Shown: positions 15,157 to 24,459, numbered from the stretch's first letter. The stretch is DNA of 64,000 nucleotides from Fabrea salina (GCA_022984795.1 JALIHJ010000006.1:248001-312000), one strand, 5' to 3'. Translations and numbers: made by a program. The notes: generated from the sequence alone by a model not told the origin.

Positions 15157-17040
15157 TTAACCATTAGAAGAAGGCCTGTCACCTTGCTTGCTTACTGGAG
15201 GAAAAGAAACTCCGTCAGTGTTGTTGAGGTGGTCTTCTTCGTAAGCTGAAGTTGGCGAGTGAGGGCGGTGCTTGTTCCGGTTGGTAAGGAGTTCGGGCTG
15301 GACAGTAGCTAGCATTCGTGAGAAGCCTGGTCCTGCACGTGCTATTCTATCTTGGGGATCTCTATGCGGTAGTTTGTTCCAGGCGTTGAAAGAACCTACT
15401 CGTCCCATTAGCTTTTCGAGTTGTTTGGCACACGAAGCACAGGACCAGCCTCCTAGAGGTTTAGTAGCGAACATAGCGTCCTCTCCTTCCCTTTTGGTTT
15501 TGGGAATTGGGTTCAACTCGTTGATTTTCTTTTCTAAGTAAAGCAGTCCTTTTTTCAGTTCGTTTTTGGTAGCGAATTTCTTGCCCATCTCGTCACACAC
15601 TGCAATGACTCTTTCCTGGATTTCGTTTTTAAGGGCTTCTAGGTCCCCGAAACCACACTTGGAACTCAGTAAGTCCTCTACTTCTTTGAACCTGTTCAAA
15701 ATGTCCCTCCATATCTTGTCAAGTTTGTCGCTAAGTTCTAGAATATCGTCTCTGTTCCTGTAAACTTGTTGGATGACACTAAGTAAGTCTTCGTCTTCAG
15801 GCAAAAGCAAGCTTCTTAACTGTTCTTCGGCTAAGTTGAGTCTTCTGTTTATAGAGTTCAGTTTTGAAGAGTCCACGCTTGGAGAGCTTACTAAGGGTGA
15901 CTCTCCTCCAGTAGGTGCAGGCCTGTCTTCTAAGCTCTTAGTGATGCTTTCGAGTCTGTCAAGTTCGTTTCTGAGTTTCCTTATTTGCTTTTGCAGTTCG
16001 TCTAAGTTGCTTTTGTCAGCTTTTTTGGTGAGTTCAGACTCAAGTCCTGAAAGCCGTGACAAAATGTCTTGAAGTAGTTCTGGCGTGAAGTCTTTGAGGT
16101 TTTCGAGTTGCTGGCGTTGTTCTTCGAACTTTTTACTGAGTTCACGCAGTAAGTTTAGGTCTTTGGTAGAAATGCTAGGTCCTGGTTGCGAACCACCGGA
16201 TCCACTTGCTTGGGAGCGCAAGGCGTCAAAGTCGTCTGAGTCTACTTTTTGTCTTAAGCTTTCTTCTAGTTCTTTCAGTTTGTCTTTAAGGGTATCTATT
16301 TCTGAGTGGTTCTTTTCAGTTCGGTTTTGGTTGTCTTGACAGAGTTTTTCAAGTTCACTCAAAGCATTTTGTTGTGAGTTACTTTCAAGTGCTTTGACTT
16401 GGGCTTCGAGTTCGTATACTTTAGTTAGTATATCTTGTATTCTAGCATCTAGTTCGCTATAGTCTCCGTTTGAGTCAGTTTTGGGGGGTTCTGGGGTTTG
16501 TGCAGGTAAGTTTTTAAAGTTATTGAGGACTTCCTGGACTTTTCCTTCAAGTTGTTCTATTCTTTTTTCGTTACTTTCGATAGAGCTTTGGTTTTGCTCG
16601 ATTTTTTGGGAGTTGGAAACTAAGTTGTTTGAGTTGTTGTCCACTAATGTTCTTAAAGAGTTCAATTCCTCTCTGAGACTTTCTACGTTTCCTTCGAGTG
16701 CCGACAGCCTGTTCTGGATTTCAGAGGAGTTTTCAGAAGGACTCTCAGCTGGAGTTTCTCGGGATTCTGAGAGTTGGTTTAGCTTTTCTTGTTGCAAGGA
16801 GGAAGCTTCCTGTAAAGCAGCTATTTGCTGTTTAAGGGACTCAAGGTCTTCTTGGGAGTTGTTTGGAGGATGCGACTCCACAGGCATGCTGCTGAATTTC
16901 TCTTCGTGGGTGCTTAGCTGCTGTAGAATAAACTCAAACAGAAGTTTTAGGTTCTCAGTGTTGTAGTTAATAGTTAGAATATTCTCTAGTGAAACGGGGT
17001 ACTCAAGTTTCACCTTAACAGAGGGTTCTTCTTCAGCCAT
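15157..17040 (-). CDS. Long coiled-coil protein with conserved Cys-containing C-terminus
   Basis: 627 residues. Residues 45-500 are heptad-rich with short Pro/Ser breaks. The C-terminal region differs: LGGWSCASCAKQLEKLMGR and then DPQDRIARAGPGFSRML look like a folded module with a CxxC pair. This architecture recalls the DUF4795 region of ciliary QRICH2-type proteins, but I cannot confirm it. It is first of three closely packed minus-strand genes; only ATATAA separates its TAA from the next ATG. Confidence 0.7.
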   Translation of the reverse strand: MAEEEPSVKVKLEYPVSLENILTINYNTENLKLLFEFILQQLSTHEEKFSSMPVESHPPNNSQEDLESLKQQIAALQEASSLQQEKLNQLSESRETPAESPSENSSEIQNRLSALEGNVESLREELNSLRTLVDNNSNNLVSNSQKIEQNQSSIESNEKRIEQLEGKVQEVLNNFKNLPAQTPEPPKTDSNGDYSELDARIQDILTKVYELEAQVKALESNSQQNALSELEKLCQDNQNRTEKNHSEIDTLKDKLKELEESLRQKVDSDDFDALRSQASGSGGSQPGPSISTKDLNLLRELSKKFEEQRQQLENLKDFTPELLQDILSRLSGLESELTKKADKSNLDELQKQIRKLRNELDRLESITKSLEDRPAPTGGESPLVSSPSVDSSKLNSINRRLNLAEEQLRSLLLPEDEDLLSVIQQVYRNRDDILELSDKLDKIWRDILNRFKEVEDLLSSKCGFGDLEALKNEIQERVIAVCDEMGKKFATKNELKKGLLYLEKKINELNPIPKTKREGEDAMFATKPLGGWSCASCAKQLEKLMGRVGSFNAWNKLPHRDPQDRIARAGPGFSRMLATVQPELLTNRNKHRPHSPTSAYEEDHLNNTDGVSFPPVSKQGDRPSSNG

Positions 17041-17114
17041 TATAATTAACTGTTATTGGTTTTTTTAACTTAGACTGCGCACAACTACTTGCATGCTCGG
17101 ACTTAATAATAAAT

Positions 17115-17990
17115 ATGCTCCAAAGAACTCTCCGCCGTAACTTTGCAGCTAACGAGCAAGCACTCAAAGCAAGAATCAAAACAGTAACCAATATTGGAAA
17201 AATCACCAAAGCTATGAAGATGGTTGCCGCCGCTAAAATGAGATCAGAATTAGCACGACTTACTGAAGGAGGCGAATTCGGCCATCAACTAGCTAGCAAC
17301 TGGTTCAAAGGCGACGAGACCGCAAGACGCTTCTTGCCTGAATTCAACGAAGAAACCAAAACTTTGATAGTTCCTTTTACTTCAGACAAGGGTTTGTGTG
17401 GCGGAGTGAACTCCAGCATCGTCAGAGAAATCAAAAACAACATGGCTCACAAACGCCGTGACAGGTTCGTCATTTTCCCAGTAGGAGAAAAAGGCACCCT
17501 TGGACTGCTGAGACCTTTCCCCGACATCCTGCACAAAGCCATCACTAACTTGCAGACTCCTGTGAGCTACGCAACTGCTGCTTCTATTGCCCACCACATT
17601 GAAGAAGTTGCTAAGGAAACTGGCTGCGAACGTGTTGAACTTGTTTACAACTACTTCAAAAACGTAGTGACTCAGAAAGTTGACAGAAAAGAACTCATGA
17701 CTCGTCCTGGGTTCAGAAACGGCCACTACAAGTCTGTTTACGAAATAGAAGAACCTGACTTCCCCCTTGCCACTGAGATTTACTACGAATTATACTTGGC
17801 TAGTAATGTCTATAATGCTCTGCTGCACAGTGCAAGTTCTGAGCAGTCTGCCAGAATGTCTGCTATGGAAACAGCTTCTAAGAACTGTCAAGAGATGATC
17901 GGCAAACTCGGCTTGGAGTACAATAGGGTCAGGCAAGCTAAGATCACCAAAGAACTTTGCGAAGTCATTTCTGGAGCTGAAGCACTTTAA
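17115..17990 (+). CDS. ATP5F1C: Mitochondrial ATP synthase subunit gamma
   Basis: 291 residues, the normal length. The N-terminal helix ALKARIKTVTNIGKITKAMKM and the C-terminal helix NRVRQAKITKELCEVISGA form the two-helix rotor shaft that rotates inside the F1 alpha3beta3 ring. FTSDKGLCGGVNSSI is the conserved core signature. MLQRTLRRNFAAN fits a mitochondrial targeting peptide. The start is preceded by TAATAAATATG. It is divergent from the coiled-coil gene and convergent with a two-TM protein that could also be mitochondrial. Confidence 0.96.
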   Translation: MLQRTLRRNFAANEQALKARIKTVTNIGKITKAMKMVAAAKMRSELARLTEGGEFGHQLASNWFKGDETARRFLPEFNEETKTLIVPFTSDKGLCGGVNSSIVREIKNNMAHKRRDRFVIFPVGEKGTLGLLRPFPDILHKAITNLQTPVSYATAASIAHHIEEVAKETGCERVELVYNYFKNVVTQKVDRKELMTRPGFRNGHYKSVYEIEEPDFPLATEIYYELYLASNVYNALLHSASSEQSARMSAMETASKNCQEMIGKLGLEYNRVRQAKITKELCEVISGAEAL

Positions 17991-18016
17991 GTAATACAGC
18001 TTATAACCTTAAATGC

Positions 18017-18604
18017 TTAGTTATAGCTTAAAGAAAGCTGGATGAGTTTTGACTGAACAATAGGCAAAGCGGGCATTTGATGGAATTTGCCTTGGTTTTC
18101 CTCTGCCCAGACTTTAGCTTTCCTTTTTTGGAGTACCCAGTCAGTGAAGTCTACCATCTCGCCCAGTTGCAGTTTAAGACTCCTCCTTTGTATGCCTACC
18201 ATGAAGATGTAGTTCATGAGTCCAGGCACCACTAGCCAAGAAGAAGACTTTGCAAACCTTTGGGCCAACAGTGACATGAACGCCCACGTTCCTAAGCCTG
18301 CAAGGCTCAAGTAGGAAGACTTGCCTCCTGTGAAGTAGTCGTAAACTTTGTAGAACTTGGGGTTGAAGCTGCAGAAAAGGTCTAGTTCTTCCCGGTGTAC
18401 TTTTCCAATCAGCTGCATGTTTTCAGCGTATTGGCGTTTAAGCAGCCGTTCTTGGTAAAAGGCTGGGTACATCCTGGAGGTGAAAAAAGTGTTTGCGGGT
18501 TTCTGCAAAGCGTAGGAGTAAAGGTTTTTGTAGTACTGCCAATATTCTTTGTATTCCTTGAATAGTGCATTCCATGCTGAATACTCAGGGAGCTTCTCCA
18601 CCAT
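18017..18604 (-). CDS. Two-TM protein of unknown function
   Basis: 195 residues. An aromatic N-terminal region (YKEYWQYYKNLYSY) is followed by two hydrophobic segments, YLSLAGLGTWAFMSLLAQ and WLVVPGLMNYIFMVGIQ, and a hydrophilic C-terminus. No family is recognised. Size, composition and the position next to ATP synthase gamma would suit a lineage-specific mitochondrial inner-membrane subunit, but adjacency is weak evidence in a genome this compact. It lies 17 nt after the upstream DEAD-box helicase gene. Confidence 0.65.
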   Translation of the reverse strand: MVEKLPEYSAWNALFKEYKEYWQYYKNLYSYALQKPANTFFTSRMYPAFYQERLLKRQYAENMQLIGKVHREELDLFCSFNPKFYKVYDYFTGGKSSYLSLAGLGTWAFMSLLAQRFAKSSSWLVVPGLMNYIFMVGIQRRSLKLQLGEMVDFTDWVLQKRKAKVWAEENQGKFHQMPALPIVQSKLIQLSLSYN

Positions 18605-18621
18605 TTTAATTAGGGTTATAG

Positions 18622-19929
18622 TTACTTAAACCTTCTTTTCTTAGGCTTCTTTTTGGAAGCAGTGGGGGCTACTCCTTCTTCGTCCATTTCAGGTTCTTCT
18701 TCTTCAGCTTCTTTTTCCTTCATTTCTTGAGCGGCTTTTCTGCTGGACTCCAGAACTTGCTGGTGGTACTCCATAACTCGGTCTTGGTCGTTGGGGAACT
18801 CAGCCATCTTGATGCTAAGCAGTGACTCTACACGCTGGAACAACTGCACGTCATACTGTGTTACTAAGTTTAAGGCCCTGCCTGCCTTGCCTGCTCTTGC
18901 GGTTCTGCCTACTCTGTGTATGTAGGACTTGCTTTGTTGTGGAATGTCGTAGTTTACAACTAAGTCTACATTGGGAATATCCAGTCCCCTACTAGCTACA
19001 TCTGTGGCCACCAGTATGTTGCGCCCTTTGGACTTGAACTTGTTGAGTGCTTCCAAGCGTTTGTTTTGTGTGAGTTTGCCGAACAAAGCTACTGCTTTGA
19101 AGTTTAGAAAAGAAAGCAAGTGACTTACTCGCAGGGCAGCCAAACTTGTGTCTGTGAAGATTATAATTGAGTTGCCCATGAACTGGCTGAGCACATAAAC
19201 TAAGTAAGTGTCTTTGTACTGTGAAGGAATGAACAAGTACTCCTGTCTAAGACTATCGACTGTTTCATACTTAGAAGAAGCGTATACCTTTACAGCGTCT
19301 TTTTTAAGACAGGCTCTTTGGAGTTTCTGGACTTTGTTGGTCATTGTGGCTGAAAACAAGTAAGTAGTTCTTTCTTTGGGAGAAGCCCCCACTATCACGT
19401 TGATTTCTTTTTCGAAGTCCATGTTCAGCAGTCTGTCAGCTTCGTCCAAAACAAGCACTTTCAAGTTGTTCAAGTTGAAGCCTTTGGTGTTTTGGAGGTG
19501 GTCCACGACTCTTCCCGGAGTCCCGATGATGACGTGTGGCTTCTTGCTGAGTTCTATAGTTTGCTCCATCAAGTCAAGTCCTCCTATGAGAGTAGCGGTC
19601 TTCAGTTCAATGTTGGCTCCTAAACTCATGAACTGCTCTCTTATTTGTATGGCGAGTTCACGTGTAGGAGTCAGCACCAAAGCAAAGAAAGGCGAAGGGT
19701 TTTCTAGTAGTTTTTGCAGAACTGGAATTGCAAAAGCTGCTGTTTTTCCAGAACCAGTCACAGCAAGTCCAATAAGGTCTTTTCCTTTAAGGGCGTAAGG
19801 AATGGTTTCTTGCTGGATTTTAGAAGGAGTTGTGAAGTTTAATTTTTCACAGGCTAAACAAAGCTCTGGACAGATTCCTAACTCTTCAAATGTTGAGTCA
19901 GTCTTGGCTTCGTATATGGGTTCTTCCAT
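18622..19929 (-). CDS. DDX47: DEAD-box RNA helicase, DDX47/Rrp3 type
   Basis: 435 residues with every helicase motif: Q motif (FTTPSKIQQETIP), I (AVTGSGKT), Ia (PTRELAIQ), Ib (GTPGRVVDHL), II (LDEADRLLNMDFEKEI), III (SAT), V (ATDVASRGLDIP) and VI (HRVGRTARAG). The sequence around DEADRLLNMDF and the Lys-rich tail (SKKKPKKRRFK) fit DDX47/Rrp3, a nucleolar helicase needed for 18S rRNA processing. The acidic stretch before the tail (EEEEPEMDEEG) is typical of nucleolar proteins. The three tRNA-like genes lie just upstream. Confidence 0.9.
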   Translation of the reverse strand: MEEPIYEAKTDSTFEELGICPELCLACEKLNFTTPSKIQQETIPYALKGKDLIGLAVTGSGKTAAFAIPVLQKLLENPSPFFALVLTPTRELAIQIREQFMSLGANIELKTATLIGGLDLMEQTIELSKKPHVIIGTPGRVVDHLQNTKGFNLNNLKVLVLDEADRLLNMDFEKEINVIVGASPKERTTYLFSATMTNKVQKLQRACLKKDAVKVYASSKYETVDSLRQEYLFIPSQYKDTYLVYVLSQFMGNSIIIFTDTSLAALRVSHLLSFLNFKAVALFGKLTQNKRLEALNKFKSKGRNILVATDVASRGLDIPNVDLVVNYDIPQQSKSYIHRVGRTARAGKAGRALNLVTQYDVQLFQRVESLLSIKMAEFPNDQDRVMEYHQQVLESSRKAAQEMKEKEAEEEEPEMDEEGVAPTASKKKPKKRRFK

Positions 19930-19985
19930 TGTAAAACTATGGTTGGAAGTTTTTATTGCTGCAGAGTTAAAATGTTCAGAGTTAC

Positions 19986-20057
19986 TCAGAGGTAGTGAAA
20001 CGGTATCACTCCAGACCTCCGAAGCCGGTATTCCAGGTTCAAATCCTGGCCTCTGAC
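19986..20057 (+). tRNA. tRNA-like gene 1 (Arg-CCG-like loop, imperfect anticodon stem)
   Basis: Acceptor strands TCAGAGG and CCTCTGA pair over 7 bp. D-arm GTG/CAC and T-arm CCAGG/CCTGG with loop TTCAAAT are intact, so the A and B boxes of Pol III promoters are recognisable, and a CCCTTTT terminator follows. The anticodon loop reads CTCCGAA, suggesting CCG (Arg), but the stem CAGAC/GCCGG has two mismatches. It may be a divergent tRNA, a pseudogene or a tRNA-derived RNA. Confidence 0.5.
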
Positions 20058-20094
20058 CCTTTTATTGCTGCAGAGTTTAAATGTTCAGAGTTAC

Positions 20095-20167
20095 TCAGAG
20101 GTAGTGAAAATGGCATCACTCCAGACCTTCTAAGCCGGCATTCCAGGTTCAAATCCTGGCCTCTGAC
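20095..20167 (+). tRNA. tRNA-like gene 2 (Arg-TCT-like loop, imperfect anticodon stem)
   Basis: It is a tandem copy of gene 1, including about 35 nt of shared upstream sequence (TTATTGCTGCAGAGTT then ATGTTCAGAGTTAC). Acceptor, D and T arms are kept. The loop reads CTTCTAA, suggesting TCT (Arg), on the same mismatched stem CAGAC/GCCGG. The anticodon bases are among the few positions that differ from gene 1. CCCTTTT follows. Confidence 0.5.
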
Positions 20168-20198
20168 CCTTTTAGTTCCGCATTAGCAGTCATTTCAA

Positions 20199-20270
20199 TC
20201 AGAGGTAGTGTAGTGGTATCACTCCTGAATTGCACCACGGGGACCCCAGGTTCGAATCCTGGCCTCTGAC
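20199..20270 (+). tRNA. tRNA-like gene 3 (isotype unclear)
   Basis: It has the same acceptor (TCAGAGG/CCTCTGA) and T-stem, a canonical D-arm (GTGTAGTGGTATCAC) and a perfect B box GGTTCGAATCC, followed by CCTTTT. The anticodon arm (CCTGAATTGCACCACGG) does not form a proper 5-bp stem; TGC or GCA could be the anticodon depending on register. The upstream flank differs from copies 1 and 2. Confidence 0.45.
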
Positions 20271-20291
20271 CTTTTACCATACAAAAATAAC

Positions 20292-21650
20292 TTAATTACG
20301 GGGACTTCTTGAACGACATCTTTTTCTTGGAGGTTTCTTCTGAGCTAAAGTCTTCAGCTCAGAAGGAACTTCTTGGCCAGCTTCTTCAAGTAGCTCCACA
20401 AACTCCTGTGCACTTCTAGAGTTTTCACTAGTAAACAAAACCACAGCTCTGCCCTTCCTTCCGCCTCTGGCAGTTCTACCTATTCTGTGTACATAGTCTT
20501 GCATTCTTCTAGGAAAATCGTAAATCACTACGTTTTCCAGGTCCCTTACATCAAGTCCTCTGCTGGCTAAGTCAGTAGATACCAGTATGTAAGTCCTTCC
20601 AGCTCTGAAGTCTAGCAAAGCTTCCATCCTTTCCTTTTGGGACTTTTGTCCATGGAGAGTAGCAACCTTGTAGTTCCTGTCTTTAAGGTTGTCAGCTAGT
20701 TCTTCGCAAGCTGCCTTTGTGTCACAGAATATCAGCACACGGGTTTCTTGGAGAGGTTCCAGTGTTTCAAGCAAAGCTGAAAACTTGTCTTCAACACAAC
20801 GCACTTCTTGAGTAATCATTTGGTTGACACTGAGTTTGGAAGTTCCTATGTGGACGTACTTGGGGTCCTTCATAAAGGACTCAGCTATGCTGTTGAGAGT
20901 TTCTAGCCAAGTAGCTGTCCACATAAGGGTTTGTCTGTCAGGGCGTGCTTGTGAAAGGATCTTAGTAAGTTGCTGTTCAAACCCCATGTCGAGCATTTTG
21001 TCTGCTTCGTCAATGACTAAGTAAGAAGTTCTTTTCAGGTTCACTATTCCATTTTCCAAAAAGTCCAAAAACCTACCTGGAGTAGCCACTATCACCTGAG
21101 GGTTGACTTCTAAGTCCTTCATCTGGAACTTGCGCCCGTTGCCTCCGTACAAGCAAACACACTTAATTTCCATTCCTTTGGCAAACTTGTTGCACTCAAA
21201 CACTATTTGCTTAGCAAGTTCTCTAGTAGGTGAAAGCACTAGCATTATGGGAGCCTCCCCTGGTTCCAGTGGATTTTGTGAGTGAACGTGTGTAAGTCCA
21301 GGCAGCAAGTAAGCTAAAGTTTTGCCACTTCCAGTAGCAGCAACTCCAACAAGGTCTTTTCCTTCAGAAATTGGACCCCAGCAAGAAGCCTGGATCTCTG
21401 TGGGCTCTGAAAACTTAGAGTTCTCTAACTCAGTTAAGATGCTTTCGTGGAACTGAGCAAAGGAGCTCAAAGAGCCCTTTGGGACTGAGGGCAGTTTTTG
21501 GATCTGCTTAAGTTCTTGAGCTTCCCAGTTGATTGGGTCTAAAGAACTTCCTAGCTTTTCAAAGTCCAAAGGAGGAAGGGCGTTGGGGTCAGAGTTTTCT
21601 TGTTCGCAGGTTGTTTGTGCGCCCCAGTTCGAAGAACTAAAATCACTCAT
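20292..21650 (-). CDS. DEAD-box RNA helicase, DBP2/DBP3 (DDX5) type
   Basis: 452 residues. Motifs: Q motif (FSEPTEIQASCW), I (AATGSGKT), Ia (SPTRELAKQ), Ib (TPGRFLDFLE), II (IDEADKMLDMGFEQQL), III (TATW), V (STDLASRGLDVRD), VI (HRIGRTARGG). The IQASCWG segment and LDMGFEQQ resemble the DDX5/Dbp2 and Dbp3 groups, which act in ribosome assembly and mRNP remodelling. The C-terminus is a short Arg/Ser tail (PPRKRCRSRSPRN), consistent with nuclear location. It lacks long RGG extensions. The exact orthologue is uncertain. Confidence 0.88.
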   Translation of the reverse strand: MSDFSSSNWGAQTTCEQENSDPNALPPLDFEKLGSSLDPINWEAQELKQIQKLPSVPKGSLSSFAQFHESILTELENSKFSEPTEIQASCWGPISEGKDLVGVAATGSGKTLAYLLPGLTHVHSQNPLEPGEAPIMLVLSPTRELAKQIVFECNKFAKGMEIKCVCLYGGNGRKFQMKDLEVNPQVIVATPGRFLDFLENGIVNLKRTSYLVIDEADKMLDMGFEQQLTKILSQARPDRQTLMWTATWLETLNSIAESFMKDPKYVHIGTSKLSVNQMITQEVRCVEDKFSALLETLEPLQETRVLIFCDTKAACEELADNLKDRNYKVATLHGQKSQKERMEALLDFRAGRTYILVSTDLASRGLDVRDLENVVIYDFPRRMQDYVHRIGRTARGGRKGRAVVLFTSENSRSAQEFVELLEEAGQEVPSELKTLAQKKPPRKRCRSRSPRN

Positions 21651-21720
21651 TATAAGCAGTGGGGGCTGAGTTGAATTTAAGTTAAGTATTTGGCGTTAGG
21701 CACCCCTATTGACTAAATGG

Positions 21721-24459
21721 TTATTTAAGGAACTGGATTTCCCAGGGCTCGTTGACTCTGACTCTCGGCAGTTTAACTGCTATGTAGTTTGAGTACTCAT
21801 AAAACCCAACGTTGTATTTCTTATCAGTTGTCTTCACCTGGACCCGGCTGGGAGTGTATCCTAGACCTACCACTTCTATTCTCTCAACTTCGTTTTCTGC
21901 TTTCCACTTTTTGACTAAGTTGTTCCTCAGAGTGCCTTCGCTTAGCTCCAGTGTTGAGTAGAGGTAGTTGCCTGCTTTGTACCTAAAAGTTTCTCCGTCA
22001 TCCAAGAAAAGAGTCCCGTTGGCTGATCCCAAAACGTCGCAGGCAACTACCAGAGTGTAGGGGTCCCTAGTCATAGCTTTAGTGCTTCTGCGGACTCTTT
22101 CTTGCTTGGGCAGGATACTTCCGCCCCTTAGAAGAACAGGGATCCGGTCTTGCTCAACCGGCAGGTTTCCTTGAGTTACTTCTTCGTAAGTGTGGTAGTT
22201 AAACCACCTGCCCTTAGGTAGGTATATAGATACTTGGGTGTCTTCAGGCGAGTAGACGCCTGTTACTAAGAGAGCAGGGCCTAGATGAAAGGACCTGTCG
22301 ACTTGAGGAGAGTTGTTGTCTTCGGGGTACTCCAGGAACAAAGGCCTCATGACAGGAGTGCCCTGAGTGGAGTACTCGTAAAACAAAGTGTACAAGTAAG
22401 GAATTAGTGAGTACCTTTGTCTAAGGGCTTCTTGTATCCTTGAAAAATGGGGTTCAGGAAACAGGTAAGGTTCTCTTCGCTTAGTTTCAATGTGCGCGTG
22501 GGCTCTGAAGAAAGGAATGAAAGCACCCAACTGGTACCACCTTACTAGAAGCTCTGGAGAAGGGTCTCCGAAGAACCCTCCTACATCTGCTCCGCAGAAA
22601 CTAATGCCTGAAACACTTAGAGAAAGACACATCGGAACAGAGTAGTACAGGTACTCCCACTTTGCAGCGTTGTCTCCTGTCCAAATAGCTCCGTACTTCT
22701 GAGTCCCTGCAAAGAAACTCCTCGAAAGCACAAACGGTCTTTCATTGTTACTGCGCTTGATGAGTCCTTCAAAAGTAGACCTGTGCATGTACATTCCGTA
22801 GATGTTGTGGACGTCTCTGTGCTCAAACTCTCCGTGCATGCTTCCTTTGGGCATTGTTTTTTCAGGACCGTTGAAAACTGCAGGTTCGTTCATGTCGTTC
22901 CAAATGTGAAGTATAGGAGTGGAGTCTTGGTACTTGCTGTAAGAAAACTGACTTGCCCAAAAGTCCCTTACTTCAGGTCTTGTGAAGTCAGGCCAACTCG
23001 AACTTCCAGGCCAGCAGTGTCCGTCGTAGTCTTCTCCTTGCTCGTTCTTCACGTAGTAACTCACGTCTTCAAGCAACCCAGATATCCAGGACTTCCCTCC
23101 TGTTTGGGCTAACTTGTGCACATAGTAGTTTTCGTTGCGCTTCAAGTGGGGGTCTACAATAGTTACTAGCTTTCTTTGGGTCATTGAAAGGTAGTCTTGC
23201 ATTTCCATAGGACTGGGGAACTTTTGTTTGTCCCACATGAAGTACTGCCTTTCAGGAGTGTGCTCGATGTCCAGCCAAAACACGTCTACAGGCAGCTCGT
23301 AGTGCTCGAAGCTCTTTGCTACGTTCATAAGGTCTTCCTGGTCGTTGTAGTTCCAGCGGCACTGGTGGTACCCTAGTGAAAACAAAGGAGGGAGCACTGG
23401 AGGGCCTGTCAGCATTGTGTACTTCTGAGTCACTTCTAAAGGACTCCCTGCTAGCACAAAGAACTCCATTGTTCCTGATTCCGAGATCCAGTGGGTTCTT
23501 TCTGAGTCTACGTCAACCCAGGTTTCTGAAGGGTTTGCCCAGAACACCCCTGCACTTTGTCCTGAAGGCGTTCGACTCATCACGTAAGGAACTGCTCCGT
23601 AAAGTGCCATTCGGGAGTCAATTTCGTACTCAAACACATCCAAGTTAAACAATCGGTAAGGTTCTTTAGAAACAGTGTTTTTCAAAGGAAGGGCGTCAGC
23701 ATGCTCTGAAAGTCCGTACAAGTGAGTGGACTCGTGGAAGGTAAAGTCCATTGCTACACTGCTGGGGCCTTTTTTCTTCTGGTCGGTAAACCCATTGAAC
23801 TTTTCCTCCCAAAGGTCTTCAAAGAACTTGTAAGAGTCTTCTTGTTTAACTAAGAGTTCTGCAGTGTCTCTGATTTGAATAGGAACGCTGGGGTCAAGAG
23901 ACTCTAAGTCAAAAGGTTTGTAGTCTTTTGGTCTGTACCTTTCGAAGTTCATCAAACTCCTTTCGTTGGCAGTCAGTATGATCTTTCCAGAAATGTACAC
24001 CTCTACTTTGAACTCTTCTAAGTACAACAAGTACTGAGTGTTTCCTAGCACCCACTCTACTTTTTGGTTGTCTACTGAAATGGGGTTGACTCTTCCCAAC
24101 TGAGAAAGGTCAGCCACGTCGTTTGGAGGAATTCTGTACCTAGGGTGCTTTGGTTCTATTTCTTCACACACAACTTGCAAAGCCCCGTTTGAGTAAAGCA
24201 CTGCTGAGGTGTTTAAGAAAGGCACAGAGTCAGAAAAGGCTTCTAGGCTTAGGTTGACTCCTCCTGGAATTGGTTTAAGGGACCCACTGTGTGCCCTGTA
24301 GCGTAAGTCGAATCTCAGACCTTCTTGAGTGCTTTTGGCAGAAAACTGCGAAAGGTGCCTGTTTCGGTTGCAGAAGCCTGACTGTTCGCAAGTCTTAAAG
24401 TCACTTTTGATCACTGCCATGCTGCCTCCCAATAGTATAAGCAACAACAAGTGCTTCAT
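21721..24459 (-). CDS. GANAB: Glucosidase II alpha subunit (GH31)
   Basis: 912 residues, the usual length. A signal peptide (KHLLLLILLGGSMAVIKS) is followed by the DFKTCEQSGFCNRNR motif typical of ER glucosidase II alpha. The GH31 catalytic nucleophile lies in IWNDMNEPAVF, the acid/base Asp in WTGDNAAKW, and DVFWLDIEHT and GADVGGFFG are further family signatures. The enzyme trims the two inner glucoses from N-glycans in the ER during the calnexin cycle. The start codon is 26 nt from that of the divergent RRM gene. Confidence 0.94.
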   Translation of the reverse strand: MKHLLLLILLGGSMAVIKSDFKTCEQSGFCNRNRHLSQFSAKSTQEGLRFDLRYRAHSGSLKPIPGGVNLSLEAFSDSVPFLNTSAVLYSNGALQVVCEEIEPKHPRYRIPPNDVADLSQLGRVNPISVDNQKVEWVLGNTQYLLYLEEFKVEVYISGKIILTANERSLMNFERYRPKDYKPFDLESLDPSVPIQIRDTAELLVKQEDSYKFFEDLWEEKFNGFTDQKKKGPSSVAMDFTFHESTHLYGLSEHADALPLKNTVSKEPYRLFNLDVFEYEIDSRMALYGAVPYVMSRTPSGQSAGVFWANPSETWVDVDSERTHWISESGTMEFFVLAGSPLEVTQKYTMLTGPPVLPPLFSLGYHQCRWNYNDQEDLMNVAKSFEHYELPVDVFWLDIEHTPERQYFMWDKQKFPSPMEMQDYLSMTQRKLVTIVDPHLKRNENYYVHKLAQTGGKSWISGLLEDVSYYVKNEQGEDYDGHCWPGSSSWPDFTRPEVRDFWASQFSYSKYQDSTPILHIWNDMNEPAVFNGPEKTMPKGSMHGEFEHRDVHNIYGMYMHRSTFEGLIKRSNNERPFVLSRSFFAGTQKYGAIWTGDNAAKWEYLYYSVPMCLSLSVSGISFCGADVGGFFGDPSPELLVRWYQLGAFIPFFRAHAHIETKRREPYLFPEPHFSRIQEALRQRYSLIPYLYTLFYEYSTQGTPVMRPLFLEYPEDNNSPQVDRSFHLGPALLVTGVYSPEDTQVSIYLPKGRWFNYHTYEEVTQGNLPVEQDRIPVLLRGGSILPKQERVRRSTKAMTRDPYTLVVACDVLGSANGTLFLDDGETFRYKAGNYLYSTLELSEGTLRNNLVKKWKAENEVERIEVVGLGYTPSRVQVKTTDKKYNVGFYEYSNYIAVKLPRVRVNEPWEIQFLK

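Noticed and set aside
12428-17040. Bacterial contamination suggested by TAATG overlaps and tight gene packing
   Set aside because: Spliceosomal-type introns, eukaryote-specific genes and a Pol III-type tRNA lie on the same contig.
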